From positions 1 to 51,945 of the forward strand of contig CAMAVR010000020.1 in the NCBI GenBank assembly GCA_945861885.1: a stretch of DNA of 51,945 bases, read 5' to 3'. The position numbers were made by a program, and so were the translations under genes. Source of the stretch: Nannocystis exedens. Its GTDB lineage: Bacteria > Myxococcota_A > Polyangia > Polyangiales > Polyangiaceae. The notes beneath the pieces were generated by a model. The model worked only from the letters and a program-made list of their open reading frames with translations. It searched no databases and was not told the DNA's origin. This document shows positions 44,855 through 51,945 of this stretch, in pieces; within the stretch, counting starts at the first letter, position 1; each line of letters opens with the position of its first letter.

Positions 44855-45265
44855 TCACCAAACCTCGCAAAGCAGTTCGCCACCGAGGCGGCTACGCCGT
44901 GCTTCTTTATCGGTCATCACACCTTTGCTCGTGCTGAGGATCGAAACCCCCATCCCGGTGCGAACACGCGGGATCCGGTCGTGCGCGACATAGACGCGCT
45001 GTCCGGGCGACGAAACTCGGCGAACGCCATCGATTGCCGACTGACGGTTGCGCCCATAGCGCAGGACCACAGTAAGCAAACGACTTGGCCCGCTCGCCCC
45101 TTCATCGGCAGCGGCTACGCGGACGTCGTCCACGTACCCTTCTGCTTTCAGAACATGGGCGATGTTCTCTTTGATACCCGAATGCGGCATAACAACGCGC
45201 TCATGGCGCGCCATCGCTCCGTTTCGGATTCGGGTCAACATATCCGCGATAGGATCAGTCATCAT
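44855..45265 (-). CDS. rpsH: 30S ribosomal protein S8
   Basis: 136 residues. Primary 16S-binding protein and, in E. coli, the spc operon repressor. DPIADMLTRIRNGAMARHERVVMPHS at the start and GVSILSTSKGVMTDKEARR near the end. Start at 45265 or the next codon. 4 nt after rpsN. Confidence 0.97.
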   Translation of the reverse strand: MMTDPIADMLTRIRNGAMARHERVVMPHSGIKENIAHVLKAEGYVDDVRVAAADEGASGPSRLLTVVLRYGRNRQSAIDGVRRVSSPGQRVYVAHDRIPRVRTGMGVSILSTSKGVMTDKEARRSRLGGELLCEVW

Positions 45266-45269
45266 CGCA

Positions 45270-45455
45270 TCACCAACTTGCCTTGATCACGCCAGGGATC
45301 TCGCCGCGCAAGGCGAATAGGCGCAGACATATTCTGCACAATTCAAACTTCCGATAGTAACCACGCCCACGACCGCACACCTTGCACCGGCTGCGATGTC
45401 GAACCGTGAACTTCGGTACGCTGTTTAGCTTTGCGAACTGACAAGCACGCGCCAT
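45270..45455 (-). CDS. rpsN: 30S ribosomal protein S14, zinc type
   Basis: 61 residues, the short zinc-binding (C+) form: Cys24, Cys27, Cys40 and Cys43 in [10 protein letters not shown] and ELCRICLR. Together with zinc-type S4 and L36 in this cluster it implies ample zinc supply or backup paralogs elsewhere. Confidence 0.97.
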   Translation of the reverse strand: MARACQFAKLNSVPKFTVRHRSRCKVCGRGRGYYRKFELCRICLRLFALRGEIPGVIKASW

Positions 45456-45496
45456 TTCGTCCTCAAACTCTTTCGAGCCCTAAAAACTGCTTTACG

Positions 45497-46186
45497 TCAC
45501 GCCGCGCGAAACGGCATTCCCAATTGTTGAAGGAGCATTCGCCCCTCTTCGTCAGTCTTCGCGGTAGTGACAAAGCTGACATTCATACCTTTGATCACAT
45601 CAATGCGATCGTAGTTAATCTCGGGGAAAATTATCTGCTCTTTCAAGCCGAGTGTGTAATTCCCCTTGCCGTCGAAGGCACGGCGCGAGACTCCGCGGAA
45701 GTCGCGCATACGCGGGAGCGCGAGCGTCACAAGACGATCGAGGAATTCCCACATATGAGCTTGTCGCAAGGTCACCATCACGCCGATTGGTATTCCGGCG
45801 CGAAGTTTGAAACTCGCGATCGCTTTCTTTGACCGAGTCACGAGCGGCTTTTGACCTGCGATAGCTCGCAGTTCGTCGACCGCCGCATCGATAATCTTTG
45901 GATTTGCTACGGCAGCGCCGAGCCCCATGTTGATCACGATTTTTTCGAGACGCGGAACCTGATTCGGGTTTTTATAACCAAACTGCTTGGTGAGCGCCGG
46001 AGCGACTTCATCCTTGTATTTGGCTATAAAACGCGCCGGCACAACTTCGCCTGCGCTTACCGCTTGGCGAGCCTGCGACTTACCGCCGCCTTCGCCTGCC
46101 GCTTTCCCTTTCGGGGCGCGGGGCGCTTTCGGCGCCTTTTCCTCGGCTTTCGCCGCGGGCGCTTTTTCTTTTTTATCCGTTGCCAT
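45497..46186 (-). CDS. rplE: 50S ribosomal protein L5 with N-terminal extension
   Basis: 229 residues against about 180 usually. The core begins near residue 53 ([21 protein letters not shown]) and is complete through [13 protein letters not shown] and [21 protein letters not shown]. The first 48 residues are Lys/Ala/Pro/Gly-rich and probably disordered. An internal GTG just before PARFIAKY would remove it; the upstream ATG at 46186 lies directly after rplX. L5 binds 5S rRNA. Confidence 0.95.
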   Translation of the reverse strand: MATDKKEKAPAAKAEEKAPKAPRAPKGKAAGEGGGKSQARQAVSAGEVVPARFIAKYKDEVAPALTKQFGYKNPNQVPRLEKIVINMGLGAAVANPKIIDAAVDELRAIAGQKPLVTRSKKAIASFKLRAGIPIGVMVTLRQAHMWEFLDRLVTLALPRMRDFRGVSRRAFDGKGNYTLGLKEQIIFPEINYDRIDVIKGMNVSFVTTAKTDEEGRMLLQQLGMPFRAA

Positions 46187-46189
46187 CGC

Positions 46190-46543
46190 CTAGACCCTTG
46201 ATTCCTGTGACTCGCGGACTCGCTTTTCGACTGCCGGAAGATCTGCGCCGCTTACCGCTACGCGCTTCTTCGCCGAGCCTTCGCCTGAGAAACGAATGCG
46301 CGTCCCTTTGCCGGTCGATGGATCGATCGGCATCACTTTGCACGAGGCCATCGCCGCTTCGCGACGGATGATCCCGCCTTCGGGGCGCGCTTGGGTCGGA
46401 CGCGTGTGCCTTGAGATCATATTGAGCCCGGACACCACGACGCGCTCGCCATCGTCAACTAACTTGACGACCGCTCCACGCTTCCCCTTATCTTTTCCGC
46501 TTATGACGACCACTTGGTCGCCTACCAGTAAGCGCGCTGACAT
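46190..46543 (-). CDS. rplX: 50S ribosomal protein L24
   Basis: 117 residues from ATG 46543, which overlaps the rplN TGA by one base (a GTG one codon earlier is possible). Early assembly initiator. KOW motif [21 protein letters not shown], then [21 protein letters not shown]-terminal tail is charged. Confidence 0.96.
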   Translation of the reverse strand: MSARLLVGDQVVVISGKDKGKRGAVVKLVDDGERVVVSGLNMISRHTRPTQARPEGGIIRREAAMASCKVMPIDPSTGKGTRIRFSGEGSAKKRVAVSGADLPAVEKRVRESQESRV

Positions 46544-46911
46544 CACAACACCTCCGGTGCGAGCGACACGATTTTCATAAACTTTTTGCTGCGCAATTCA
46601 CGAGCGACCGGCCCAAAGATACGCGTGCCGACCGGCTCGTTTTCTTTGGTGATCAGCACGGCGCTGTTTTCGTCGAACCGGATGTACGAGCCGTCGCTAC
46701 GTAGGCACTCGCGCTTTACACGCACGACGACTGCACGCGCGGTCTCTCCCTTTTTCGCCTTCGTCCCGGGGAGCGCCTCTTGGATCGCGACAACAATCAC
46801 GTCCCCGACGCTGGCGTACCTGCGTCGTGACCCGCCGAGAACCTTAATGCACTTAACGCGCTTGGCTCCCGAATTGTCGGCGACCTCAAGTATGGTCTGC
46901 ATTTGTATCAT
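46543..46911 (-). CDS. rplN: 50S ribosomal protein L14
   Basis: 122 residues, standard length. [42 protein letters not shown]-type [13 protein letters not shown]. It forms intersubunit bridges. 63 nt after rpsQ. Confidence 0.97.
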   Translation of the reverse strand: MIQMQTILEVADNSGAKRVKCIKVLGGSRRRYASVGDVIVVAIQEALPGTKAKKGETARAVVVRVKRECLRSDGSYIRFDENSAVLITKENEPVGTRIFGPVARELRSKKFMKIVSLAPEVL

Positions 46912-46974
46912 GATGATCCCTGAACCAATTTGGCTGCTGCCGGGGTGACCCGTTAGCGGCTCCTTAAAACTGTC

Positions 46975-47280
46975 TTATTCTTGTACAAACTTTTTGATTA
47001 ATCGAACGACGGCGAATCGCTTCTCGCGCGACAGCGGCCGGTGTTCTTGAATCTCGACTTCGTCGCCGATCATGTACTGATTCGTCTCGTCGTGCGCCTT
47101 GTAGCGCGCGCGGGTTCGAACGTACTTGCCGTAGAGTGGGTCGCGTGTGTGCGAAACAACTTCAACGACCACGGTCTTGTCCATCTTGTCGCGAATCACG
47201 CGGCCGACCATTTTGCGTCGGTTGCCTGCGGCGGGCGCCGTGTCGGGCGTGATTGCGGCTGCTTCTGTATGAGCGCTCAT
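46975..47280 (-). CDS. rpsQ: 30S ribosomal protein S17
   Basis: 101 residues. Primary 16S-binding OB-fold protein: MVGRVIRDKMDKTVVVEV, HDETNQYMIGDEVEIQEHRPLSR. The first 23 residues (Ala/Thr/Pro-rich) are an extension. It lies one base after rpmC. Confidence 0.96.
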   Translation of the reverse strand: MSAHTEAAAITPDTAPAAGNRRKMVGRVIRDKMDKTVVVEVVSHTRDPLYGKYVRTRARYKAHDETNQYMIGDEVEIQEHRPLSREKRFAVVRLIKKFVQE

Positions 47281-47281
47281 G

Positions 47282-47524
47282 CTACTTCTTCCCTTTCACG
47301 GTCGCCTGGGCCGGCTGGGCCGGCTTACTCGACGCGGCCTGAGTTCGCTCGTGACGAATCGTCTTGATACGAGCGATGGTACGGCGCGCCTTTTGGAGCG
47401 TGCTCGTATCGGTGAGCCCGTTGCTGAAATTCTTCATGCGGCTGTGGAACAGCTCCTTCGTGAACTTTTCTTCGAGTTCGCGGAGGTCGCTATCATTCAT
47501 TTCGCGAAGCTGTGTCGACTTCAT
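47282..47524 (-). CDS. rpmC: 50S ribosomal protein L29
   Basis: 80 residues from ATG 47524, which overlaps the rplP TGA by one base (a GTG one codon earlier is possible). Two-helix L29 core: LREMNDSDLRELEEKFTKEL and LQKARRTIARIKTIRHER. An Ala/Pro/Lys-rich tail of about 18 residues follows. L29 sits at the tunnel exit near signal recognition particle. Confidence 0.95.
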   Translation of the reverse strand: MKSTQLREMNDSDLRELEEKFTKELFHSRMKNFSNGLTDTSTLQKARRTIARIKTIRHERTQAASSKPAQPAQATVKGKK

Positions 47525-47937
47525 CACACCACCCCACGGGCGAGAAATTTAAATCCGAGTGGGAGCTTGTGCCCCGCGAGACGAAACGCTTCACGCGCCG
47601 TCTTCTCGTCAACGCCTGCGAGCTCGTACATCACACGCCCCGGCTGGATATCGGCTGCCCACTCTTCAACGCCGCCTTTGCCTCCACCCATTCGAACTTC
47701 GAGTGGCTTCTTGGTGACGGGGCGGTGCGGGAACACGCGGATCCAGAGCTTGCCAACGCGCTTTACGTGACGGGTGATCGCCATACGCGCAGCTTCAATC
47801 TGACGGGCAGTGATGCGGCCGGGCTCGGTCGCCTGCATGCCGAAGTCGCCGAACGACACGTCCGCGCCACGGTAGGCGAGACCGGCGTTGTTGCCCTTCT
47901 GCATCTTTCGGTATTTTGTTCGTTTCGGGGACAGCAT
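47524..47937 (-). CDS. rplP: 50S ribosomal protein L16
   Basis: 137 residues. [15 protein letters not shown], the [22 protein letters not shown] segment and [12 protein letters not shown] are diagnostic. L16 organises the A-site region of 50S. 41 nt after rpsC. Confidence 0.97.
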   Translation of the reverse strand: MLSPKRTKYRKMQKGNNAGLAYRGADVSFGDFGMQATEPGRITARQIEAARMAITRHVKRVGKLWIRVFPHRPVTKKPLEVRMGGGKGGVEEWAADIQPGRVMYELAGVDEKTAREAFRLAGHKLPLGFKFLARGVV

Positions 47938-47978
47938 TTTGGTTATCCGCTCAAATATTGGTCGCTAATTTTTTAGAC

Positions 47979-48677
47979 TTAGGCAGCCACCGCAACTTTG
48001 CGGTTTCGGCGCTGGAGGACTTCGCCTTTGAAGATCCAGACTTTGACACCGATGATGCCGTACTTGGTCCGCGCTTCGGCGGTGCCAAATTCGATATCGG
48101 CGCGCAGCGTGTGGAGCGGAACGCGCCCCTCACGATAGCTTTCGACGCGGCTCATTTCGCTGCCGCCGAGTCGCCCGGAGCAACGCACGCGAATCCCTTT
48201 CGCGCCAAACTTCATTGATGTCGCGACCGCTTTTTTCATCGCGCGGCGAAACGCGATTCGGCGCTCCAGCTGCGACGCGATGTTCTCGGCCACGAGCTGC
48301 GCCGACGTTTCCGCCTTGCGCACTTCCTGGACGTCGACAAACACTTCGTTTTCAGTGAGCGACTGAATTCCTGCGAACAGCGCCTCACCTTTGGCGGCTG
48401 TCTTGAGATTGCCGCTCTTGAGCGTCTCAATCCCTTTGCCACCTTTGCCGATGACCATGCCGGGCCGCGCCGTGAAGACGATGACCTTGCACTTGTTCGC
48501 CGCGCGCTCGACTTCAATCGACGCGATGCTTGCGTTCATCAGGTAATCTTTTACAGCTCGCTTGATGCGAATATCTTCGTGGAGCCACTTAGCGTACGAC
48601 TTGTCGTCGTACCACTTTGAGTTCCACGTTTTGATGATTCCTAAGCGAAAGCCGTAGGGGTGGACTTTCTGTCCCAT
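47979..48677 (-). CDS. rpsC: 30S ribosomal protein S3
   Basis: 232 residues. Lines the mRNA entry and has helicase activity with S4 and S5. [14 protein letters not shown] start, KH domain with [12 protein letters not shown], and [19 protein letters not shown] with IDYGTAEART-like [14 protein letters not shown]. 55 nt after rplV. Confidence 0.97.
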   Translation of the reverse strand: MGQKVHPYGFRLGIIKTWNSKWYDDKSYAKWLHEDIRIKRAVKDYLMNASIASIEVERAANKCKVIVFTARPGMVIGKGGKGIETLKSGNLKTAAKGEALFAGIQSLTENEVFVDVQEVRKAETSAQLVAENIASQLERRIAFRRAMKKAVATSMKFGAKGIRVRCSGRLGGSEMSRVESYREGRVPLHTLRADIEFGTAEARTKYGIIGVKVWIFKGEVLQRRNRKVAVAA

Positions 48678-48732
48678 CGTTTCCTGTCTCCGATAAAACT
48701 AAAAAACTAGATTTGGCGTTACAGAGCGGTCG

Positions 48733-49077
48733 CTATTGGCGCTCGCCTAGGATGAGGGTGATGTGACTCATCCCCTTTTGAATTTGAGTTGCACGCCCCA
48801 TGGCGCGCGGTCGCCATCGCCGCATTTGGCTGTTTGGCGCTTTGTCGACGAACACTGTCTCGATGTAGAGCGCATCGAGGTTGATCGACGGCGACACGTT
48901 GCGTGCATTTGCAACGGCGCTTTCGAGCAACTTTTTCACGATCGGCGCCGCAGCTTTGCGGGTAAAATCGAGAAGCTGCAACGCTTCGCCCGCCTGCCGA
49001 CCGCGAATCAAATCGCTTACGACACGGGCTTTGCGCGGACTAATCCGCGAGAATCGGGCAATCGCCTTTGTAACCAT
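48733..49077 (-). CDS. rplV: 50S ribosomal protein L22
   Basis: 114 residues. Tunnel-lining protein; its hairpin loop (near residues 80-95, PNSQMRRWRPRAMGRA) is where macrolide-resistance changes occur elsewhere. SPRKARVVSDLIRGRQAGEAL near the start. It is separated from rpsS by a 178-nt gap, very long for this pair, which holds a terminator-like hairpin. Confidence 0.96.
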   Translation of the reverse strand: MVTKAIARFSRISPRKARVVSDLIRGRQAGEALQLLDFTRKAAAPIVKKLLESAVANARNVSPSINLDALYIETVFVDKAPNSQMRRWRPRAMGRATQIQKGMSHITLILGERQ

Positions 49078-49168
49078 CTCTAATTTCCTTAGGCCCCGTC
49101 GTTTTCGCTGCTGGGACCGCTCTTTTTGCGGTTTCAGCGAGCCGTTACGGCAGCCAACTGCTTCCTAG

Positions 49169-49220
49169 AAAAAGGACTGCACCCCCGTTCTGAAGCTGTT
49201 TCAGGCGGGCGGTGCAGTCT
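49169..49220 (-). terminator. Terminator-like hairpin between rpsS and rplV
   Basis: On the - strand GACTGCACC (49219-49211) pairs with GGTGCAGTC (49183-49175). The stem continues with one bulge through CGCC/CGGG-type pairs and a CTGAA/TTCAG inner helix around a 5-nt loop. CC and five T follow (49173-49169). It stands in the middle of the S10 operon. Confidence 0.65.
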
Positions 49221-49255
49221 ACTCAACCAAACTCGGAACGCAAGGGCTACTTTGC

Positions 49256-49558
49256 CTATTTGCGTGGCGGCATTGAGCCACCCTTGACTTTCGCCTTTTT
49301 ATCGCCCGAATGGCCATGAAACGTGCGGGTTGGCGCAAATTCGCCGAGCTTGTGCCCGACCATGTTTTCGGTGACGAACACCGGAACAAACTTGCGACCG
49401 TTGTGCACGGCGAACGTCAATCCGACAGCGTCGGGGGTGATTGTGCTGCGGCGGGACCAGGTCTTGATGACCTTCTTGCTCTGAGCAGCCTGGGCCGAAG
49501 CAATCTTCTCGGACAGATGGCCGTCAACAAACGGCCCCTTCTTTATGGAACGCGGCAT
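49256..49558 (-). CDS. rpsS: 30S ribosomal protein S19
   Basis: 100 residues. [19 protein letters not shown] start, then [20 protein letters not shown] and [16 protein letters not shown]19 with S13 shapes the 30S head. Six nt after rplB. The transcript then meets the hairpin at 49169-49220. Confidence 0.97.
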   Translation of the reverse strand: MPRSIKKGPFVDGHLSEKIASAQAAQSKKVIKTWSRRSTITPDAVGLTFAVHNGRKFVPVFVTENMVGHKLGEFAPTRTFHGHSGDKKAKVKGGSMPPRK

Positions 49559-49564
49559 TTGCTT

Positions 49565-50398
49565 TTAACCCTTCTGCCCACGGCGCTTCACGATCATACC
49601 GTCGGTGCGCTTGTTGTTTCGTGTCTTGAGACCCTTCGCGAGCTGACCCCACGGAGAGCACGGATGACGCCCACCGGAAGTACGCCCTTCGCCACCGCCC
49701 ATCGGATGGTCGACCGGGTTCATCGTGACGCCTCGGTTGTGCGGACGTCGCCCGAGCCAGCGCGAACGACCTGCTTTACCGAGCGAAATGTTGGCGTGGT
49801 CTGCGTTTGAGACCTGCCCGATTGTCGCGTGGCAATCGAGGTGAACCATGCGAACTTCGGTTGATGGCAAGCGAACCTGCGCATATTCGCCGTCCTTTGC
49901 CATCAGCACGCCGCCGGCTCCTGCAGAGCGGACGAGCTGGCCCCCCTTCCCCTTCCTCAGTTCGACGTTGTGTATCGTCGTTCCGAGCGGGATGAAGCGA
50001 AGCGGCATCGAGTTGCCCGGCTTGATGTCGGCATTTCGGCTTGAAACGATTGAGTCGCCCACCGAGAGGCCATCTGGCGCGAGAATGTATGTCTTCTCAC
50101 CGTCGGCGTAGTTCAAAAGCGCGATGCGCGCGGTACGATTCGGGTCGTACTCGATCGTCGCAACGGTCGCCGGAACACCGATCTTGGAACGGTGCCAGTC
50201 GAGAATACGATAGCGGCGCTTGTGGCCACCGCCACGAAAGCGGCTCGTGATCCGCCCGTTGTTGTTACGACCACCCGATGACGTGTGGTGCTCCAAAAGG
50301 CTTCGTTCAGGCTCAACGCCTGGCGTCAGCTCCTTAAAATCGGAACCGGTGTAAAAGCGGCGTGCCGGCGAAGTCGGCTTGTAGGACTTAATTCCCAT
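49565..50398 (-). CDS. rplB: 50S ribosomal protein L2
   Basis: 277 residues. Essential for subunit joining and peptidyl transfer. [21 protein letters not shown] start; [25 protein letters not shown]; and the conserved [29 protein letters not shown] loop with the key histidine. 9 nt after rplW. Confidence 0.97.
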   Translation of the reverse strand: MGIKSYKPTSPARRFYTGSDFKELTPGVEPERSLLEHHTSSGGRNNNGRITSRFRGGGHKRRYRILDWHRSKIGVPATVATIEYDPNRTARIALLNYADGEKTYILAPDGLSVGDSIVSSRNADIKPGNSMPLRFIPLGTTIHNVELRKGKGGQLVRSAGAGGVLMAKDGEYAQVRLPSTEVRMVHLDCHATIGQVSNADHANISLGKAGRSRWLGRRPHNRGVTMNPVDHPMGGGEGRTSGGRHPCSPWGQLAKGLKTRNNKRTDGMIVKRRGQKG

Positions 50399-50407
50399 GG
50401 CAAAGGC

Positions 50408-50716
50408 TCATTCAGCGCTGCTGGCGGTTGAGAAAAAATCGATCGCTTGGCCCACTTTGAGCGTCACAATCGCCTTTTTCCAGTTCTGCAATTTGGCGTG
50501 ACCGCGCCCCATGCGCCGCTCTTTGCCGCGCATGATCAGCGTGTTAACGCTCACAACTTCGACATTGAACATCGTTTGGATCGCTTCACGAATTTGAATT
50601 TTATTCGCGTCGCGATTCACTTCGAAGATCACCTGGGCTCCTCCAGCGTCTGCGGAAAGGCGCGTTGCCTTTTCGGTGAGCGCGATTGGGCGCCTTACTA
50701 TTTGATCGGCTCTCAT
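50408..50716 (-). CDS. rplW: 50S ribosomal protein L23
   Basis: 102 residues. Docking site for trigger factor and SRP at the tunnel exit. IVRRPIALTEKATRL, and the NKIQIREAIQTMFNVEVVSVNTL and GKERRMGRGHAKLQNWKKA segments. ATGA overlap with rplD. Confidence 0.96.
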   Translation of the reverse strand: MRADQIVRRPIALTEKATRLSADAGGAQVIFEVNRDANKIQIREAIQTMFNVEVVSVNTLIMRGKERRMGRGHAKLQNWKKAIVTLKVGQAIDFFSTASSAE

Positions 50717-51372
50717 TTTTGCTCAGCTCCCTTCTGGCCAGACTTGCCGCGCAGACAGCGGTCTTCGAGCGCTTTGACTGCTCCCTTTGAGAGGACAAGC
50801 GTGTCGTGGCGGAGAAGATCGTAAACGTTCACACCTTCTGGCGAAAGAAACTGGTGGTCTTTGCAGTTGCGAATCGACAACCGGAGATTTTCGTTCGACA
50901 TGTCGTCGACGATAAGCGCCTTTTTCTGCGCCTTCAGCGTACCGAGCGCGCTCATGATCGTCTTTGTCTTGATCTCGCTGAGTGCGAGTCCGTCGACGAC
51001 GATCATGCGCCCTTCTTTGTGGAAGAGGCTCAGCGCGCTTTTGAGAGCGCCGATACGCACTTGGCGCGGTGGACGATAGCTCCAGTCGCGTGGTGTCGGA
51101 GGATGCGCTTGGCCGCCGCCGACAAAGTTCGGAGCTCGCTTCGAACCGTGTCGCGCGCCGCCCGTCCCCTTCTGCTTGATGATCTTTTTCGAGCTGCCGC
51201 TGACTGCCGAGCGGTTTTTCGCGCATGCCGTCCCTTGGCGGCGCGACGCGAGCTGCGCCTTCACCACTTCGTAAAACAGCTGCTCTTTGACTTCGGTCGC
51301 GAAGACTTCGTCGGCCACATCGAGGGTGCCGACCTTTTCGCGCTTCATGTTGTAGACGTCGATTGTTGCCAT
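50713..51372 (-). CDS. rplD: 50S ribosomal protein L4
   Basis: 219 residues from ATG 51372, 13 nt after the rpsJ stop, with AAAGAGGTC upstream. A longer frame to 51408 would overlap rpsJ. Tunnel protein and, in E. coli, the S10 operon repressor. KNRSAVSGSSKKIIKQKGTGGARHGSKRAPNFVGGG is the tunnel loop; VRIGALKSALSL and the DMSNENLRLSIRN region follow. rplC, which normally sits between rpsJ and this gene, is not there. Confidence 0.96.
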   Translation of the reverse strand: MATIDVYNMKREKVGTLDVADEVFATEVKEQLFYEVVKAQLASRRQGTACAKNRSAVSGSSKKIIKQKGTGGARHGSKRAPNFVGGGQAHPPTPRDWSYRPPRQVRIGALKSALSLFHKEGRMIVVDGLALSEIKTKTIMSALGTLKAQKKALIVDDMSNENLRLSIRNCKDHQFLSPEGVNVYDLLRHDTLVLSKGAVKALEDRCLRGKSGQKGAEQK

Positions 51373-51385
51373 TTTGTCGACCTCT

Positions 51386-51697
51386 TTAGGACTTAATTTC
51401 CACGTCAACGCCTGCGCTCAAATCGAGCTTCATGAGTGCGTCGAGGGTTTGTTGTGTCGGCTCGAGGATGTCGAGAAGACGTTTGTGGGTTCTAATTTCG
51501 AACTGCTCGCGCGACTTTTTGTCGACGTGCGGCCCGCGCAAAACTGTGTAGCGCGAGATGTGCGTCGGAAGCGGGATCGGACCTGCAACGCGCGCACCGG
51601 TACGACGGGCTGTTTCGACGATGTCCGATGCGGATTTGTCGAGCAGCTGATGATCAAACGCCTTGAGGCGAATTCTGATTTTTGTGGCACTAGCCAT
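51386..51697 (-). CDS. rpsJ: 30S ribosomal protein S10 (NusE)
   Basis: 103 residues. Ribosomal protein and antitermination factor. [65 protein letters not shown]. First gene of the S10 cluster, 59 nt after tuf with repeat copy D between them. Confidence 0.98.
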   Translation of the reverse strand: MASATKIRIRLKAFDHQLLDKSASDIVETARRTGARVAGPIPLPTHISRYTVLRGPHVDKKSREQFEIRTHKRLLDILEPTQQTLDALMKLDLSAGVDVEIKS

Positions 51698-51719
51698 AAT
51701 GAGCCTTTTAAATTAGATG

Positions 51720-51754
51720 CCGGGCACGTTTACGGGCACGGGCACGTTTACGGG
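51720..51754 (-). repeat. 35-bp dispersed repeat, copy D
   Basis: Identical over 35 bp to copies A and B2. It starts 2 nt past the tuf stop and ends 22 nt before the rpsJ start, so any readthrough transcript from tuf into the S10 cluster must pass it. Confidence 0.9.
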
Positions 51755-51756
51755 TT

Positions 51757-51945
51757 CTACTGCAGCACCTTTGTGACAATGCCCGCGCCGACGGTGCGGC
51801 CGCCTTCGCGAATCGCGAAGCGCATCTGCTCTTCGAGACCGACCGGGGTGATGAGCGTAATCGTCATCGTGATGTTGTCGCCTGGCATTACCATCTTGAC
51901 GCCTTCGGGAAGTTCGCACGTCCCGGTTACGTCGGTCGTTCGCAT
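51757..51945 (-). CDS. tuf: Elongation factor Tu, C-terminal part (cut by window edge)
   Basis: 62 residues of the third EF-Tu beta-barrel domain: [20 protein letters not shown], then [21 protein letters not shown] to the stop at 51757. The GTPase domain lies beyond the window. The residue in VTGTCELP is Cys where most bacteria have Val or Ile. tuf upstream of rpsJ is the ancestral str-S10 arrangement. Confidence 0.95.
   Translation of the reverse strand: MRTTDVTGTCELPEGVKMVMPGDNITMTITLITPVGLEEQMRFAIREGGRTVGAGIVTKVLQ

Noticed and set aside
86..51754. CRISPR array
   Set aside because: The 35-bp copies are dispersed over 50 kb with no regular spacers and no cas genes.
51698..51756. tRNA gene between tuf and rpsJ
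   Set aside because: The 59-nt gap is filled by repeat copy D and has no cloverleaf or T-loop sequence.

Overview
The window comes from a moderately GC-rich Gram-negative bacterium with a heavily decorated outer envelope. I think it is a member of the Myxococcota (Polyangia-like). That rests on the many lipoprotein signal peptides with alanine/proline-rich linkers, a type IV pilus PilC, an MlaC, an FHA-GAF-sigma54 regulator, beta-barrel proteins, and a 543-residue lipoprotein of a kind I associate with myxobacteria. The phylum call is an inference; the RpoA, Rho and ribosomal proteins here would settle it.

Layout. Positions 1-154 hold the possible tail of a rightward gene and a dispersed repeat. 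From 155 to 12656 everything is leftward: a TPR lipoprotein coupled to a DUF58 protein, a large Ig-like lipoprotein, then pilC, mlaC, a PpiD-like membrane chaperone and tex. From 12692 to 21479 everything is rightward: a serine hydrolase, glpK, a tightly packed trio (UPF0158 protein, small periplasmic protein, BMP-family binding protein) and two lipoproteins. From 21493 to 32751 genes run leftward: an FHA-GAF-sigma54 activator coupled to mutS2, a membrane protein, gpsA, a quinone oxidoreductase, xseB, ribA, a beta-barrel protein and an exported flavin amine oxidase. purF (rightward) stands alone at 33-34.5 kb.

From 51945 leftward to 36770 lies the fused S10-spc-alpha ribosomal supercluster, starting with the end of tuf: rpsJ, rplD, rplW, rplB, rpsS, rplV, rpsC, rplP, rpmC, rpsQ, rplN, rplX, rplE, rpsN, rpsH, rplF, rplR, rpsE, rpmD, rplO, secY, adk, infA, rpmJ, rpsM, rpsK, rpsD, rpoA, rplQ, followed by rho and a barrel-like protein. 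rplC (L3) is missing from its normal place between rpsJ and rplD, and map is absent between adk and infA. Several internal gaps hold terminator-like hairpins (rpsS/rplV, rpsD/rpoA, rho leader) or GC-rich palindromes (rpsK/rpsD, rpoA/rplQ).

The most unusual structure is a 35-bp repeat present five times. Four copies sit 2-34 nt past a stop codon, all in the same orientation relative to the gene they follow. The opposite (template) strand carries four GGG runs spaced 9-3-9, a possible G-quadruplex. The fifth copy pairs with one of the four to make a roughly 43-bp hairpin. I see no CRISPR array, tRNA, rRNA, insertion sequence or prophage.
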